Source of the DNA: Burkholderia sp. Bp8992
Lineage (GTDB): Bacteria > Pseudomonadota > Gammaproteobacteria > Burkholderiales > Burkholderiaceae
Reading direction: 5' to 3'
Length of the DNA: 64,000 nucleotides
Assembly: GCF_003853705.1 (NCBI RefSeq)
Contig: NZ_QTQI01000001.1
Span: 434,001-498,000, forward strand
The first letter of the stretch is position 1, and every line of letters begins with the position of its first letter. The translations under genes were made by a program, and so were the position numbers. The notes below the pieces were generated by a model, which saw only the letters and a program-made list of their open reading frames with translations, was not told the origin of the DNA and searched no databases. This document shows, piece by piece, positions 1 to 9,231 of the stretch.

Positions 1-1
1 C

Positions 2-1117
2 GACGCCCTGCACGCGGAGGCCGCCGCGCAGATCGGCCCGGACACGTCGCGCCTGCTCACGCTCGACCGGCTGGCGGCGCTGCTCGCCGGGTTCGACCGT
101 GCGTTCGCGAGCAAGGCGCTGCTCGATCGGCCCGAGCCGCCGCCTGCGCGCGTGCGCTACGCGTTCCACCACGATCCGGTGCTCGCGTGGCACAACGGCA
201 TCCGCGCGTTCATCGCGGTGCTGGCCGCGTCGGCGATCTGGATCGTCACCGCATGGCCGTCGGGCGCGGGCTTCGTCGCGATCACGGGCGTGGTCTGCGC
301 GCTGTTCTCGACGCGCCCGAACTCGGTCGGCGCCACGGTCGGCTTCCTGAAAGGGGCGGCCTGCGCGGCGGTCGCGGGCGCCCTCTGCAATTTCGTGCTG
401 CTGCCGGCGGTGTCGGGCTTCGAGATGCTCGCGTATATCCTCGGCGTGTTCATGATCGGCACGGGCATCGCGATGCGCAATCCGCGCACGGCCGGCATCG
501 GCAGCGGCTTCTCGATCTTCTTCTGGAATTTCACGTCGCCGGACAACACGGTGCGCATCGGCGATGCCGCATTCCTGAACAGCGCACTCGCGACGATGCT
601 CGGCATCGCGTTCGGCGCGCTGATCTTCGCGCTGGTGTTTCCCGGCGATCCCGGCACGAGCAGGCGGCGGCTGCATCGTGCGGTGCGCCGCGACCTGGCC
701 GGCATCGCGCGCGACCCGCGCGCGTGGCCGGAGAGCGTGTGGCTGAGCCGGACGGCCGATCGTCTCGCGCGCGAACTCGGCTTCGCGGGCAGCCTGCCGC
801 AGACGCTGATCGAGCGCGACATGCGCGACCTGCTCGCGATCTGGGGAATCGGCGACAGCCTGCTGTCGCTCGGCGAACTGGCATCGCGCGAGCCCGCCGC
901 GCGCCGTGCGGTGGCCGTGGTGCGCGGGCGCGTCGTGCGGGCGGATTTCGCGCAACTCGACCGGGCCTGCGACGCGGCGGCGCGCGTGCTGCGGCGCCGC
1001 GCGGCCGTGCGCGACGGCGACGACGCGCACGCGTTGCTGCGAGGCGTCGTGCTGTTGCGGCGGATCGCCGACGCAGCCGCCGAGCACGGCCGCTTCCTGC
1101 GCGGGCGCGGCGACTGA
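2..1117 (+). CDS. FUSC family inner-membrane efflux protein, 3' part
   Basis: This is the C-terminal 371 residues of a protein whose reading frame is open to the left edge, so the start lies outside the window. After a soluble stretch ending near visible residue 57 come several hydrophobic segments (IRAFIAVLAASAIWIVTAW, FVLLPAVSGFEMLAYILGVF, ALATMLGIAFGALIFALVF) and then a long arginine-rich cytoplasmic tail rich in helices. This alternation of a membrane block and a soluble helical domain is typical of the FUSC/AaeB family, which exports aromatic acids such as fusaric acid or p-hydroxybenzoate with the help of an HlyD-type partner. The partner, if present, would be upstream and is not visible. 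Substrate cannot be read from the sequence. Family call is fairly firm; specificity is not. Confidence 0.82.
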   Translation, partial: DALHAEAAAQIGPDTSRLLTLDRLAALLAGFDRAFASKALLDRPEPPPARVRYAFHHDPVLAWHNGIRAFIAVLAASAIWIVTAWPSGAGFVAITGVVCALFSTRPNSVGATVGFLKGAACAAVAGALCNFVLLPAVSGFEMLAYILGVFMIGTGIAMRNPRTAGIGSGFSIFFWNFTSPDNTVRIGDAAFLNSALATMLGIAFGALIFALVFPGDPGTSRRRLHRAVRRDLAGIARDPRAWPESVWLSRTADRLARELGFAGSLPQTLIERDMRDLLAIWGIGDSLLSLGELASREPAARRAVAVVRGRVVRADFAQLDRACDAAARVLRRRAAVRDGDDAHALLRGVVLLRRIADAAAEHGRFLRGRGD

Positions 1118-1130
1118 ACGGGGCGGCCGA

Positions 1131-2050
1131 TCAGGTGAGGCGGTACGCGCGGCCGGGCGTCACTTCCGCCGGCAGCGGTTCGCGGTTCAGTTCGAGCAGC
1201 GTGCGCTCGATCTGTCGCGTCATCGCATCGAGCGCGAGATGGTTCGGCCCGTCGCCGAACGGCTCGGCGATCGCATGCGCGATCGCGTCGAGCGCGATCA
1301 GCGTATAGGCGACGAATACGGTGACGAACGGTGTCGCCGCGCCGATCGAGTCGACGAGGCCGAACGGCAGCAGCACGCAGTACGCGTAGATGGTCCGGTG
1401 CAGCAGCACGTCGTATGAAAACGGGATCGGCGTCGACGCGATCCGCTCGCAGCCGCTCACCATCGACACGAGATCGCGAGGCGCGCATCCAGCATCCACA
1501 GTCGCGTATCGGCGAGTCGGCCCGCGTCGGCGCGTGCGGCGAACGTTTCGCGCAGCGCGTGCACGATGACGACCGGGCGGAATCGCGAACCGGCGATGCG
1601 CGCATAGGTGGTCTCGTCGAGCAGGCCGCGCAGGTCCGTGGCCGGATCGGTGCCGCGAAGCTGATGCTTGAGCGCATAGACGAACGCGACGACCGTCCGC
1701 ACGAACGCGCGCCGCGACGCATCGTCACGATCGACTGCGCCGTAGCAGAGCGCCTGCGAGACCAGCGTGCGCGTGGCGGTCAGGACGCCGCCCCACAGTT
1801 GCCGGCCCTCGCGGTAGCGTTCGTAGCTCGCGTTGTTGCGAAACCCCGCGAAGATCGCCAGCGTGAGGCCGATCAACGTGAACGGCGTCGGATTCAGCGG
1901 CACCTTCTCGCCGAGCACGCGGCCGCCGCCCCACACCGCGACGAGGCTGATCGCGAGCGTCAGCACGAGCTGCGGCAGGATGGTCGGCAGCACCGAGCCG
2001 TTCCAGACGAGCAGCATCCGCAGCCAGTGCTCGCGCGGACGAACGATCAT
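1131..2050 (-). pseudogene. Bestrophin-family (UPF0187) channel gene, frameshifted
   Basis: The N-terminal part (from the ATG at 2050) contains bestrophin features: MIVRPREHWLRMLLVWNGSV start, hydrophobic helices, and FAGFRNNASYERYREGR, the signature loop of the family. It runs into a stop at 1457-1459 just after WMLDARLA. The rest of the protein (DLVSMVSGCERIASTPIPFSY, then the C-terminal helices to 1131) continues in the -1 neighbouring frame. Adding one G near 1474-1475 restores a continuous protein of about 305 residues, the normal family length. Bestrophins are anion channels. The gene starts 12 bases after the upstream oxidoreductase stop, so the two are likely co-transcribed. As written it is a frameshifted gene; a one-base sequencing error in a GC-rich stretch would explain it equally well. 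Confidence 0.8.
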
Positions 2051-2062
2051 CGTCGTGCTCCG

Positions 2063-4387
2063 TCAGGCGGCGATCGACGCCGGCGCGGCCGCGCGATGCA
2101 GCAGCACGGGCACCGACTTCGACGTCGGCGTGTTGCACACGTCGCCGACGCTGTCGAGCGGCACGAGCGGGTTGGTTTCCGGGTAGTACGCGCCGATGCA
2201 GCCGCGCGGAATGTCGTACTCGACGAGCAGGAAGCCGTCCGCGCGCCGCTCGATGCCGTCGTGCCACACGGTTTCCATGTCGACCCATTCGCCGGCCGCA
2301 AGGCCGAGCATCGCCAGATCGTCGCGGTTGACGAACACCACGCGGCGCTGGCCGAACACGCCGCGATAGCGGTCGTCGAGCCCGTAGACGGTCGTGTTGT
2401 ACTGGTCGTGCGAGCGCGTCGTCATCAGCGTCATCAGCCGTTCGCCGTGCAGCGCGCGGGCGCGCTGGATCGGCGTGTCGGTCGGCAATGCGTGCGCGAT
2501 GAAGTTCGCCTTGCCCGTCGGCGTGAGCCATTCGCGGTCGCGCGACGCGACGCGCAGGTGGAAGCCGCCCGGCCGTGCGATGCGCGTGTTGTAGTCGTAG
2601 AAGCCGTCGAGCGTCGCTTCGATCGCGTCGCGGATCTTCGCGTAGTCGTCCTTGTAAGCGAGCCAGTCGATCTTGCCGCTGCCGAACAGCGCATGACCCA
2701 TGTGCGCGACGATCGCGGGCTCCGACATCAGGTTCGGCGACGCCGGCTTGTTCATCCCGTACGACACGTGGACCATGCTCATCGAATCCTCGACCGTCAC
2801 GCCTTGCGCGACGTTGTCCTGCAGGTCGATCTCGGTGCGGCCGAGCGTCGGCAGGATCAGCGCTTCGCGGCCATGGATCAGGTGGCTGCGGTTCAGCTTG
2901 GTCGTGATGTGCACCGACAGGTCGCAGCGGCGCATGCCTTCCCACGTGCGCGGCGTGTCGGGCGTCGCCATCGCGAAGTTGCCGCCGAGGCCGATCAGCA
3001 CCTTCACGTGGCCTTCGAGCATGCCTTCGATCGTCTCGACGACGTCGTAGCCGTGGTGGCGCGGCGGTTCGAAGTCGAACACGTGGCCGAGCCGGTCGAG
3101 GAACGCCTGCGACGGCTTTTCCTCGATGCCGACCGTGCGGTTGCCCTGCACGTTCGAATGGCCGCGCACCGGGCACAGGCCGGCGCCAGGGCGGCCGATA
3201 TTGCCGCGCATCAGCATCAGGTTGGTCAGCATCTGCACGGTCGCGACCGAATGCTTGTGCTGCGTGATGCCCATGCCCCACGTCGCGATCACGCGTTCGC
3301 TGCGCGCATAGAGTTGCGCAAGGCCGTCGATCTGCTCGTACGGCACGCCGCTTTCGGCCGTCAGCGCGGACCAGTTTTCATTGCGCAGGTCGTCGGCGAA
3401 CGCGTCGAAACCTGCCGTGTGCTCATCGATGAACGCGGTGTCGAGCACACGCGGCGCACCGGCGGCGCGCGCGGCATCGTCGAGTTCGAGCACGCGCTTC
3501 GCCATCCCCTTGATCAGCGCGAAATCGCCGCCGATCGTCGGCTGGATGAACGTCGATGCGATCTTCGTGCCCGACATCGTCAGCATCTCGATCGGGCTTT
3601 GCGGATCGGCGAAGCGTTCGAGGCCGCGCTCCTTCAGCGGGTTGATCGACACGATCGTCGCGCCGCGCTTCGCGCATTCGCGCAGCTCGCCCATCATCCG
3701 CGGGTGGTTGGTCGCCGGGTTCTGGCCGAAGATCAGCAGCGTGTCCGCATGCTCGAAATCGTCGAGCGTGACGGTGCCCTTGCCGACGCCGACCGACGCT
3801 GGCAGCCCGCGGCTCGTCGCCTCGTGGCACATGTTCGAGCAGTCGGGGAAGTTGTTCGTGCCGTACAGGCGCACCAGCAACTGGTACAGGAACGCCGCTT
3901 CGTTGCTCGCGCGGCCGGACGTGTAGAACGCGGCCTGGTTCGGGTCGGGCAGTGCGCGCAGGTGACGCGCGATCAGCTCGAACGCGTCGTCCCACGCGAT
4001 CGGCACGTAGCGGTCGGTCCGCGCGTCGTACACCATCGGGTCGGTGAGGCGGCCGTGCTGTTCGAGTTCGAAATCCGACTGGTCGAGCAGCTCGGTGACC
4101 GTGTGCGCGGCGAAGAACTCGGGCGTCACGCGCTTGCTCGTCGCTTCGGCGGCCACCGCCTTCACGCCGTTCTCGCAGAATTCGAACGTCGACGCGTGCT
4201 GCCGGTCGGGCCACGCGCAGCCCGGGCAGTCGAAGCCGTCCGGCTGGTTCTGGCGCAGCAGCGTCCGGTAGTTGCCGCCGGCGACCTTTTCCTTGATCAG
4301 GTTGATCGTGACGGCTTTCAGCGCACCCCAGCCGGCGGCCGGGTGGGTGTACGGTTCGATGCGCGCGGTGGCGGATTTCTTTTTCAT
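2063..4387 (-). CDS. FdhF/YdeP-family molybdopterin oxidoreductase
   Basis: A 774-residue protein, the usual length of the YdeP-like formate dehydrogenase alpha-subunit family. I chose the ATG at 4387 (MKKKSATARIEPY); an open frame extends 21 codons further upstream but reads poorly. The N-terminal region has CPGCAWPD, the cysteine pair typical of this family, followed by molybdopterin-binding blocks (TSGRASNEAAFLYQ, GQNPATNHPRMMGEL, GLGGNFAMATPD) and a C-terminal molydop-binding beta domain (MTTRSHDQYNTTVYG). The expected cofactor is Mo-bis-MGD plus an iron-sulfur centre. In E. coli the homologue is linked to acid resistance; its substrate is unknown. No fdhD or electron-transfer partner lies beside it. 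It is divergent from a MocR regulator and is followed after 12 bases by the bestrophin gene. Confidence 0.9.
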   Translation of the reverse strand: MKKKSATARIEPYTHPAAGWGALKAVTINLIKEKVAGGNYRTLLRQNQPDGFDCPGCAWPDRQHASTFEFCENGVKAVAAEATSKRVTPEFFAAHTVTELLDQSDFELEQHGRLTDPMVYDARTDRYVPIAWDDAFELIARHLRALPDPNQAAFYTSGRASNEAAFLYQLLVRLYGTNNFPDCSNMCHEATSRGLPASVGVGKGTVTLDDFEHADTLLIFGQNPATNHPRMMGELRECAKRGATIVSINPLKERGLERFADPQSPIEMLTMSGTKIASTFIQPTIGGDFALIKGMAKRVLELDDAARAAGAPRVLDTAFIDEHTAGFDAFADDLRNENWSALTAESGVPYEQIDGLAQLYARSERVIATWGMGITQHKHSVATVQMLTNLMLMRGNIGRPGAGLCPVRGHSNVQGNRTVGIEEKPSQAFLDRLGHVFDFEPPRHHGYDVVETIEGMLEGHVKVLIGLGGNFAMATPDTPRTWEGMRRCDLSVHITTKLNRSHLIHGREALILPTLGRTEIDLQDNVAQGVTVEDSMSMVHVSYGMNKPASPNLMSEPAIVAHMGHALFGSGKIDWLAYKDDYAKIRDAIEATLDGFYDYNTRIARPGGFHLRVASRDREWLTPTGKANFIAHALPTDTPIQRARALHGERLMTLMTTRSHDQYNTTVYGLDDRYRGVFGQRRVVFVNRDDLAMLGLAAGEWVDMETVWHDGIERRADGFLLVEYDIPRGCIGAYYPETNPLVPLDSVGDVCNTPTSKSVPVLLHRAAAPASIAA

Positions 4388-4470
4388 GATGCGGGTGTCG
4401 GGGTCGATGGCTGCAGAGTACGCGCGGCACCCGTCCGGCTGTGTGTACACCTGTTCACTTCAAAAAAGAG

Positions 4471-4494
4471 TACAGTTTCGGCCATTCATACAGT
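4471..4494. promoter_or_regulatory. Candidate MocR operator: direct repeats between divergent genes
   Basis: The 152-base divergent gap holds two direct TACAGT repeats (4471-4476 and 4489-4494), each followed by a TNCGG-like or GCGG block and 18 bases apart. A GTGTACAC palindrome sits at 4443-4450 and an inverted ACTGT at 4505-4509. MocR/GabR regulators typically bind direct repeats in their own divergent promoter. Assignment is by position and pattern only. Confidence 0.4.
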
Positions 4495-4539
4495 GCGGAT
4501 CGCAACTGTGTTGTTGAAGGGAAGCTGAAAGGGAGGCGC

Positions 4540-5961
4540 GTGAAGCGTTACGAACAACTGGCCGACGATCTCCAGGCGCAGATCGAGCGTGGCGTGTACC
4601 GGCCGGGCGAGCGGATTCCGTCGGTGCGACAGGCGAGCCGGCAGCAGCAGCTGAGCGTCACGACCGTGCTGCGCGCGTACCTCGTGCTGGAAAGCCGCGG
4701 GCTGATCGAGAGCCGGCCGCAATCGGGCTATTTCGTCCGGGCGCGCGCGTCGGCGCCGGCCGGGGCCGAGCTGCACACGTCGGCGCCGACGGCCGAGCCT
4801 TCGGCGGTGGATGTGAGCCGGCTCGTGCTGTCGACGCTGCGCTCGATCGCGCGCGACGACGCGGTGCCGCTCGGCTCGCCGTACCCCGACGCGTCGCAGT
4901 TCCCGGTGCAGCGCCTCGCGCGCTATGCGCAGGCGATCGGGCGGCGCCGCACGCGCTGGGGCGTGATCGACGACCTGCCGCCCGGCAACCAGGAACTGAT
5001 CCGCCAGATCGCGCAGCGCTATGCGGAGCGCGGGATCTCGGTCGAGCCGGGCGAGATCGTGATGACGATCGGCGCGACCGAGGCGATCAACCTGTGCCTG
5101 CAGGCCGTCGCGAAGCCGGGCGACACGATCGCCGTCGAGTCGCCGACGTTCTACGCGATGCTGCACGCGATCGAGCGGATGGGCATGCGCGCGCTCGAAG
5201 TTGCGACGCACCCGGGCGAAGGCATCGATCTCGACGCGCTCGAACGGGTCCTCGAACGCGAGCGCATCGCGGCGTGCATGGTGATGCCGAACTTCCAGAA
5301 TCCGCTCGGTTTCCAGATGTCCGATGCGCGCAAGCGCGCGCTCGTCGAGCTGCTGGCGAAGCACGGCGTGCCGGCGATCGAGAGCGACGTCTATCACGAA
5401 CTGCACTTCGGCGACACGACGCCAGGTGCGCTGAAGTCGTTCGACCGCGACGGGCTCGTGCTGCATTGCGCGTCGTTCACGAAGAGCCTGTCGCCGCGCT
5501 ACCGGATCGGCTGGGCGATGCCGGGCCGCTACCGCGACCAGGTCGAGAAGCTGAAATTCCTGAACACGCTCGCGACGCCCGCGATCGAGCAACTGGCGAT
5601 CGCCGAGTACCTGAAACACGACGGCTACGATTTCCACCTGCGGCGCATGCGCAAGCAGTACGCGCAGCAGGCGAGCCTGATGAGCGCGATGGTGCGGCGC
5701 TTCTTCCCGGAAGGCACGCGGCTGTCGCAGCCGCAGGGCGGGTATGTGCTGTGGGTCGAGCTGCCGCCGCAGGTCGATGCGATGAAGCTGTACACGCTCG
5801 CACTCGCGCAGCGGATCACGGTCGGGCCCGGCCACATGTTCTCGGCGGGCACCGACTACCGGCATTTCATCCGGCTCAACTACAGCTATCCGTGGTCGCG
5901 GCAGATCGAGGACGCACTGAAGGTGCTCGGGCGGCTCGCGTCGGAGTGCGCGGCGCGGTGA
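4540..5961 (+). CDS. MocR family regulator (GntR HTH fused to aminotransferase fold)
   Basis: A 473-residue protein. The start is the GTG at 4540, preceded by GGGAGG at 4531-4536. Residues about 1-70 are a GntR winged helix (YEQLADDLQAQIERGVYRPGERIPSVRQASRQQ is the classic opening). Residues about 110-470 are a fold-type I aminotransferase domain, with the PLP-lysine motif at SFTKSLSPRYRIGW. Such MocR/GabR/PdxR proteins bind PLP and usually an amino compound, and control the divergent gene. Here the divergent unit is the molybdopterin oxidoreductase and bestrophin, so regulation of that unit is the natural inference. The effector is unknown. It is convergent with the MscS gene, 18 bases apart. 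Confidence 0.92.
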   Translation: MKRYEQLADDLQAQIERGVYRPGERIPSVRQASRQQQLSVTTVLRAYLVLESRGLIESRPQSGYFVRARASAPAGAELHTSAPTAEPSAVDVSRLVLSTLRSIARDDAVPLGSPYPDASQFPVQRLARYAQAIGRRRTRWGVIDDLPPGNQELIRQIAQRYAERGISVEPGEIVMTIGATEAINLCLQAVAKPGDTIAVESPTFYAMLHAIERMGMRALEVATHPGEGIDLDALERVLERERIAACMVMPNFQNPLGFQMSDARKRALVELLAKHGVPAIESDVYHELHFGDTTPGALKSFDRDGLVLHCASFTKSLSPRYRIGWAMPGRYRDQVEKLKFLNTLATPAIEQLAIAEYLKHDGYDFHLRRMRKQYAQQASLMSAMVRRFFPEGTRLSQPQGGYVLWVELPPQVDAMKLYTLALAQRITVGPGHMFSAGTDYRHFIRLNYSYPWSRQIEDALKVLGRLASECAAR

Positions 5962-5979
5962 GCGTGGCCGTGCAGTGCC

Positions 5980-7221
5980 TCAACCCGCGTGCGGCGCCTG
6001 CAACCCGGCCTGTGCGGCGACGGCCATCTGCCGCATGTCGAAGCCCGACGGGTGCTGGTACACGCGCAGCCCGAACTCCGGCAGCACCGCGATCAGGTGG
6101 TCGAACAGGTCGGCCTGGATGGCTTCGTAGTCGACCCACGTCGTCGTGTCGGTGAAGCAGTACAGTTCGAGCGGAATGCCTTCGGCCGTGAGCGGCAGTT
6201 GCCGAGCCATGCAGGTCATGTCGCGACGGATGCGCGGATGGCCCTTCAGGTAGTTCGCGACATACGCGCGGAACGTGCCGAGATTCGTCAGCTGGCGGCG
6301 ATTCGCCGGGCAGTCGCCGGCCGCGCCGAGCGTGCCGTTCCATTGCTCGATCGCGTCGACCTTGTCCTCCAGATAGTCCTTCAGCAGCGTCAGGCGCTCG
6401 AGCCGTTCGATCTCGTCGTTCGACAGAAAGCGCACGCTCGTCGCGTCGACGAACAGCGCGCGCTTGATGCGGCGGCCGCCCGCTTCGGTCATCCCGCGCC
6501 AGTTCTGGTAGCTCTCGGTGATCAGCTTCCACGTCGGCACCGTGATGATCGTGTGATCGAAGTTCGCGACCTTGACCGTGTTCAGCGTGATGTCGATGAC
6601 GGTACCGTCCGCGCCGGCCGACGGCATCGTGATCCAGTCGCCGATCCGCAGCATGTCGTTCGACGACAGCTGCACGCCGGCGACGAGGCCGAGCAGCGTG
6701 TCCTTGAAGATCAGCATCAGCACCGCCGACATCGCGCCGATGCCGGACAGCAGCAGGCCGATCTGCTTGCCGGTCGCATCGCCGATCACGACCAGTGCCG
6801 CCGTGATGAACATCACGAGCTTGACGAGCTGCATCGCGCCTTTCAGCGACAGGCGCGGCTGGTCGCGCTGGTGCGTGCGGTGCGTGTGCTCGAGCGCGGA
6901 CAGCGTCGCGCTGATCGTCATCGTGACGAGGAACACGATCAGCGCGAACAGCACCTTGTCGGTGACCTGTGCGACGCGCTCCGGAATGCCGGGCACCGCG
7001 CCGAGCCCGAGCTTGATCACGACGAACGGGACGATGCGGTTCAGCCATTTGAATGCGCCGAACTCGAACAGCGCGTCGTCGACGCGCGTGGCGGACAGCC
7101 GCGCGAGGCGCGCGACCACGCGAAACAGCAGGAAATGGACGGCGGCGGTGATGGCGCCGGCGGCGGCGAGCAGAATGAGGATGCCGACGAGCGGCGTCAA
7201 CCAGGATTCGTTCAGGGTCAT
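5980..7221 (-). CDS. MscS-family mechanosensitive ion channel
   Basis: A 413-residue inner-membrane protein starting at MTLNESWLTPLVGILILL (ATG at 7221). It shows about five hydrophobic helices, then the pore-lining helix and beta domain (GIGAMSAVLMLIFKDTLLGLVAGVQLSSNDMLRIGDWITMPSAGADGTV), which are the hallmarks of MscS. The C-terminal cytoplasmic vestibule follows and contains an extended insert (ERLTLLKDYLEDKVDAIEQWNGTL) seen in the YbdG-like subgroup. The role is release of solutes on hypo-osmotic shock. YbdG-type channels gate at low conductance. It is divergent from the SulP transporter. A start 32 codons further up is possible in frame, but that segment is basic and not membrane-like. 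Confidence 0.9.
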   Translation of the reverse strand: MTLNESWLTPLVGILILLAAAGAITAAVHFLLFRVVARLARLSATRVDDALFEFGAFKWLNRIVPFVVIKLGLGAVPGIPERVAQVTDKVLFALIVFLVTMTISATLSALEHTHRTHQRDQPRLSLKGAMQLVKLVMFITAALVVIGDATGKQIGLLLSGIGAMSAVLMLIFKDTLLGLVAGVQLSSNDMLRIGDWITMPSAGADGTVIDITLNTVKVANFDHTIITVPTWKLITESYQNWRGMTEAGGRRIKRALFVDATSVRFLSNDEIERLERLTLLKDYLEDKVDAIEQWNGTLGAAGDCPANRRQLTNLGTFRAYVANYLKGHPRIRRDMTCMARQLPLTAEGIPLELYCFTDTTTWVDYEAIQADLFDHLIAVLPEFGLRVYQHPSGFDMRQMAVAAQAGLQAPHAG

Positions 7222-7500
7222 AGCGGCAAACAGGGGCCTTCTCGTGCGTTGAATCGGCGCCGCGACGCGGCGCGCGCCCCGGTGAAGGGCATATGAAAGG
7301 GACCGTGATTGTGCCATCGGGTTCCGGGCGCGTGTCGTGGATGCCGCGTCAACCGGCTCCCGAATACGCTCACCATTGTGCAGGTATCATCTGCATCGAG
7401 GTGAGGGTGAAAGGCCGCACTTGCCATGCGAGCCTCGCCCGGGGCACGATGCGCGAAAGCCTTCGCGATCCTCGTCACTTCGACCTCACGCACTTCACGC

Positions 7501-9219
7501 ATGCAAGATTCCAACGAAAGCCGCCCGTCGGGCGCGCGGCTGCTGAAAGGCATTCTCCCGATCCGCCGGGCAGGCGCCATCCGCGACGTGTTCGCGGGCA
7601 TCTCGCTCGCATCGATGGATATCCCGCAGGTGCTCGGCTATGCGCGCATCGCCGGGATGCCGGCCGTCACGGGCCTCTACACGGTGTTCCTGCCGCTCAT
7701 CGCGTTCGCGTGTTTCGGCGCATCGCGCCATCTCGTGGTCGCCGCCGATTCCGCGACCGCGACGATCTTCGCGAGTCGGTTGTCGTCGATGGCACCGGCC
7801 GGCAGCGCGGAATATGCGGCGTTGGCCGGCATGGTCGCGCTGCTGACCGGTGCGATGCTGCTGCTCGCGCGCGTCTTCAAGCTCGGTTTTCTCGCCGATT
7901 TCCTGTCGCGCACGGTGCTGGTCGGCTTTCTCGCGGGCGTCGGCGTGCAGGTGTCGATCGCGATGCTCGGCGACATGCTCGGGCTGGCGGTGCCGTACCC
8001 GGCGTCGCGCAGCCTCGCGCAACTCGACTACGTCGTCACGCATCTCGTCCACACGAACCGGCCGACGCTCGCGCTCGCGGCGCTCGTGGTGGTCGCGATT
8101 CTCGCGTGCAAGCGGTTCCTGCCGCGCGTGCCGATGCCGATGATCGTCGTCGCGGGCAGCATCGCGGCGAGCTACGGGTTCGGGTTCCCAGCGCATGGCA
8201 TCGCGGTGCTCGGGCCGGTTGCGGGCGGCTTGCCGCCGCTGCGCTGGCCGTCCGTCACGTGGCAGCAGTTCCTCGATCTCGTGCCGGTCGCCGCCTCGTG
8301 TTTCGTGATGATCATCGCGCAGAGCGCGGCGGCCGCACGCGTGTTCGCGCAGCAATACGGCGAAGACGTCGACACCAACGCCGACATCCTCGGCCTCGCG
8401 GCCGCGAACGCGGCGGCGGCGGTCGGCGGTGCGTTCGTCGTCAACGGTAGCCCGACACAAACAGCGATGGCCGACGGCGCGGGCGTGCGCAGCCAGATCG
8501 GGCATCTCGCGTTCGCCGCCGTCGTGGCCGTCGTGCTGCTGTTCTTCAGCACCTACCTGCAGTATCTGCCGCATGCGGTGCTGGCCGGCATCGTGTTCAC
8601 GATCGCGCTCGGGCTGATCAACGTGCGCAGCCTCGCTGCGATCCGCAAGGAAAGCCCTGGCGAATTCACGCTCGCGCTCGTGACGGCCACGGCCGTCGTG
8701 ACCGTCGGCGTCGAACACGGCATCCTGCTGGCCGTGGCGCTGTCGCTGATGCGGCACGTGCGCCACAGTTACCAGCCGCACACGATGGTGCTCGAACCCG
8801 TCGCGGGCGATGGGCGGTGGCAGCCGGTGCCCACGCGGCGCGGTGCGATGACGGCGCCGGGGCTGATCGTCTACCGGTTCGGCTCCGACCTGTTCTTCGC
8901 GAACGACCATCTGTTCGCCGGCGAAATCACCGAGCTCGTCGACGCGGCGCCGGTGCCGCCGCGCTGGTTCGTCGTCGATGCGGGTGCGATCACCGACGTC
9001 GATTATTCGGCCGCGCGGACGCTGACCGATCTCGTCAGGACGTTGCATGCACGCGGGATCGGCGTGCTGTTCGGGCGCGTGAATCGTTATCTGCGTGCGG
9101 ACATGGATCGTCACGGGATCACCGAGGTCGTCGGCGCGTCGTGCATCTTCGCGACGCTGCATCAGGCACTGGAGGCGGCCGGCACGACGCCCGCGCCGCA
9201 GGAGCCGGGCACCGTGTAG
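7501..9219 (+). CDS. SulP-family inorganic anion transporter with STAS domain
   Basis: A 572-residue protein from the ATG at 7501; an in-frame ATG at 7426 would add 25 residues and neither has a convincing ribosome-binding site. The N-terminal membrane domain spans roughly residues 20-420 with about a dozen helices and the SulP signature region (DIPQVLGYARIAGMPAVTGLYTVFLP, where many relatives have a sulfate-transport block). Residues about 455-560 form a cytoplasmic STAS domain (WFVVDAGAITDVDYSAARTL). SulP proteins carry sulfate, bicarbonate or dicarboxylates as symporters or exchangers. No carbonic anhydrase or cys gene is adjacent, so the substrate is open. The stop is 12 bases from the convergent LysR gene. 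Confidence 0.9.
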   Translation: MQDSNESRPSGARLLKGILPIRRAGAIRDVFAGISLASMDIPQVLGYARIAGMPAVTGLYTVFLPLIAFACFGASRHLVVAADSATATIFASRLSSMAPAGSAEYAALAGMVALLTGAMLLLARVFKLGFLADFLSRTVLVGFLAGVGVQVSIAMLGDMLGLAVPYPASRSLAQLDYVVTHLVHTNRPTLALAALVVVAILACKRFLPRVPMPMIVVAGSIAASYGFGFPAHGIAVLGPVAGGLPPLRWPSVTWQQFLDLVPVAASCFVMIIAQSAAAARVFAQQYGEDVDTNADILGLAAANAAAAVGGAFVVNGSPTQTAMADGAGVRSQIGHLAFAAVVAVVLLFFSTYLQYLPHAVLAGIVFTIALGLINVRSLAAIRKESPGEFTLALVTATAVVTVGVEHGILLAVALSLMRHVRHSYQPHTMVLEPVAGDGRWQPVPTRRGAMTAPGLIVYRFGSDLFFANDHLFAGEITELVDAAPVPPRWFVVDAGAITDVDYSAARTLTDLVRTLHARGIGVLFGRVNRYLRADMDRHGITEVVGASCIFATLHQALEAAGTTPAPQEPGTV

Positions 9220-9231
9220 CGCGCCCGGGCG

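Noticed and set aside
1331-4528. A very long open frame on the + strand opposite the oxidoreductase
   Set aside because: It is Arg/His/Asp-rich without domains and is the expected GC-rich mirror frame of the real gene on the other strand.
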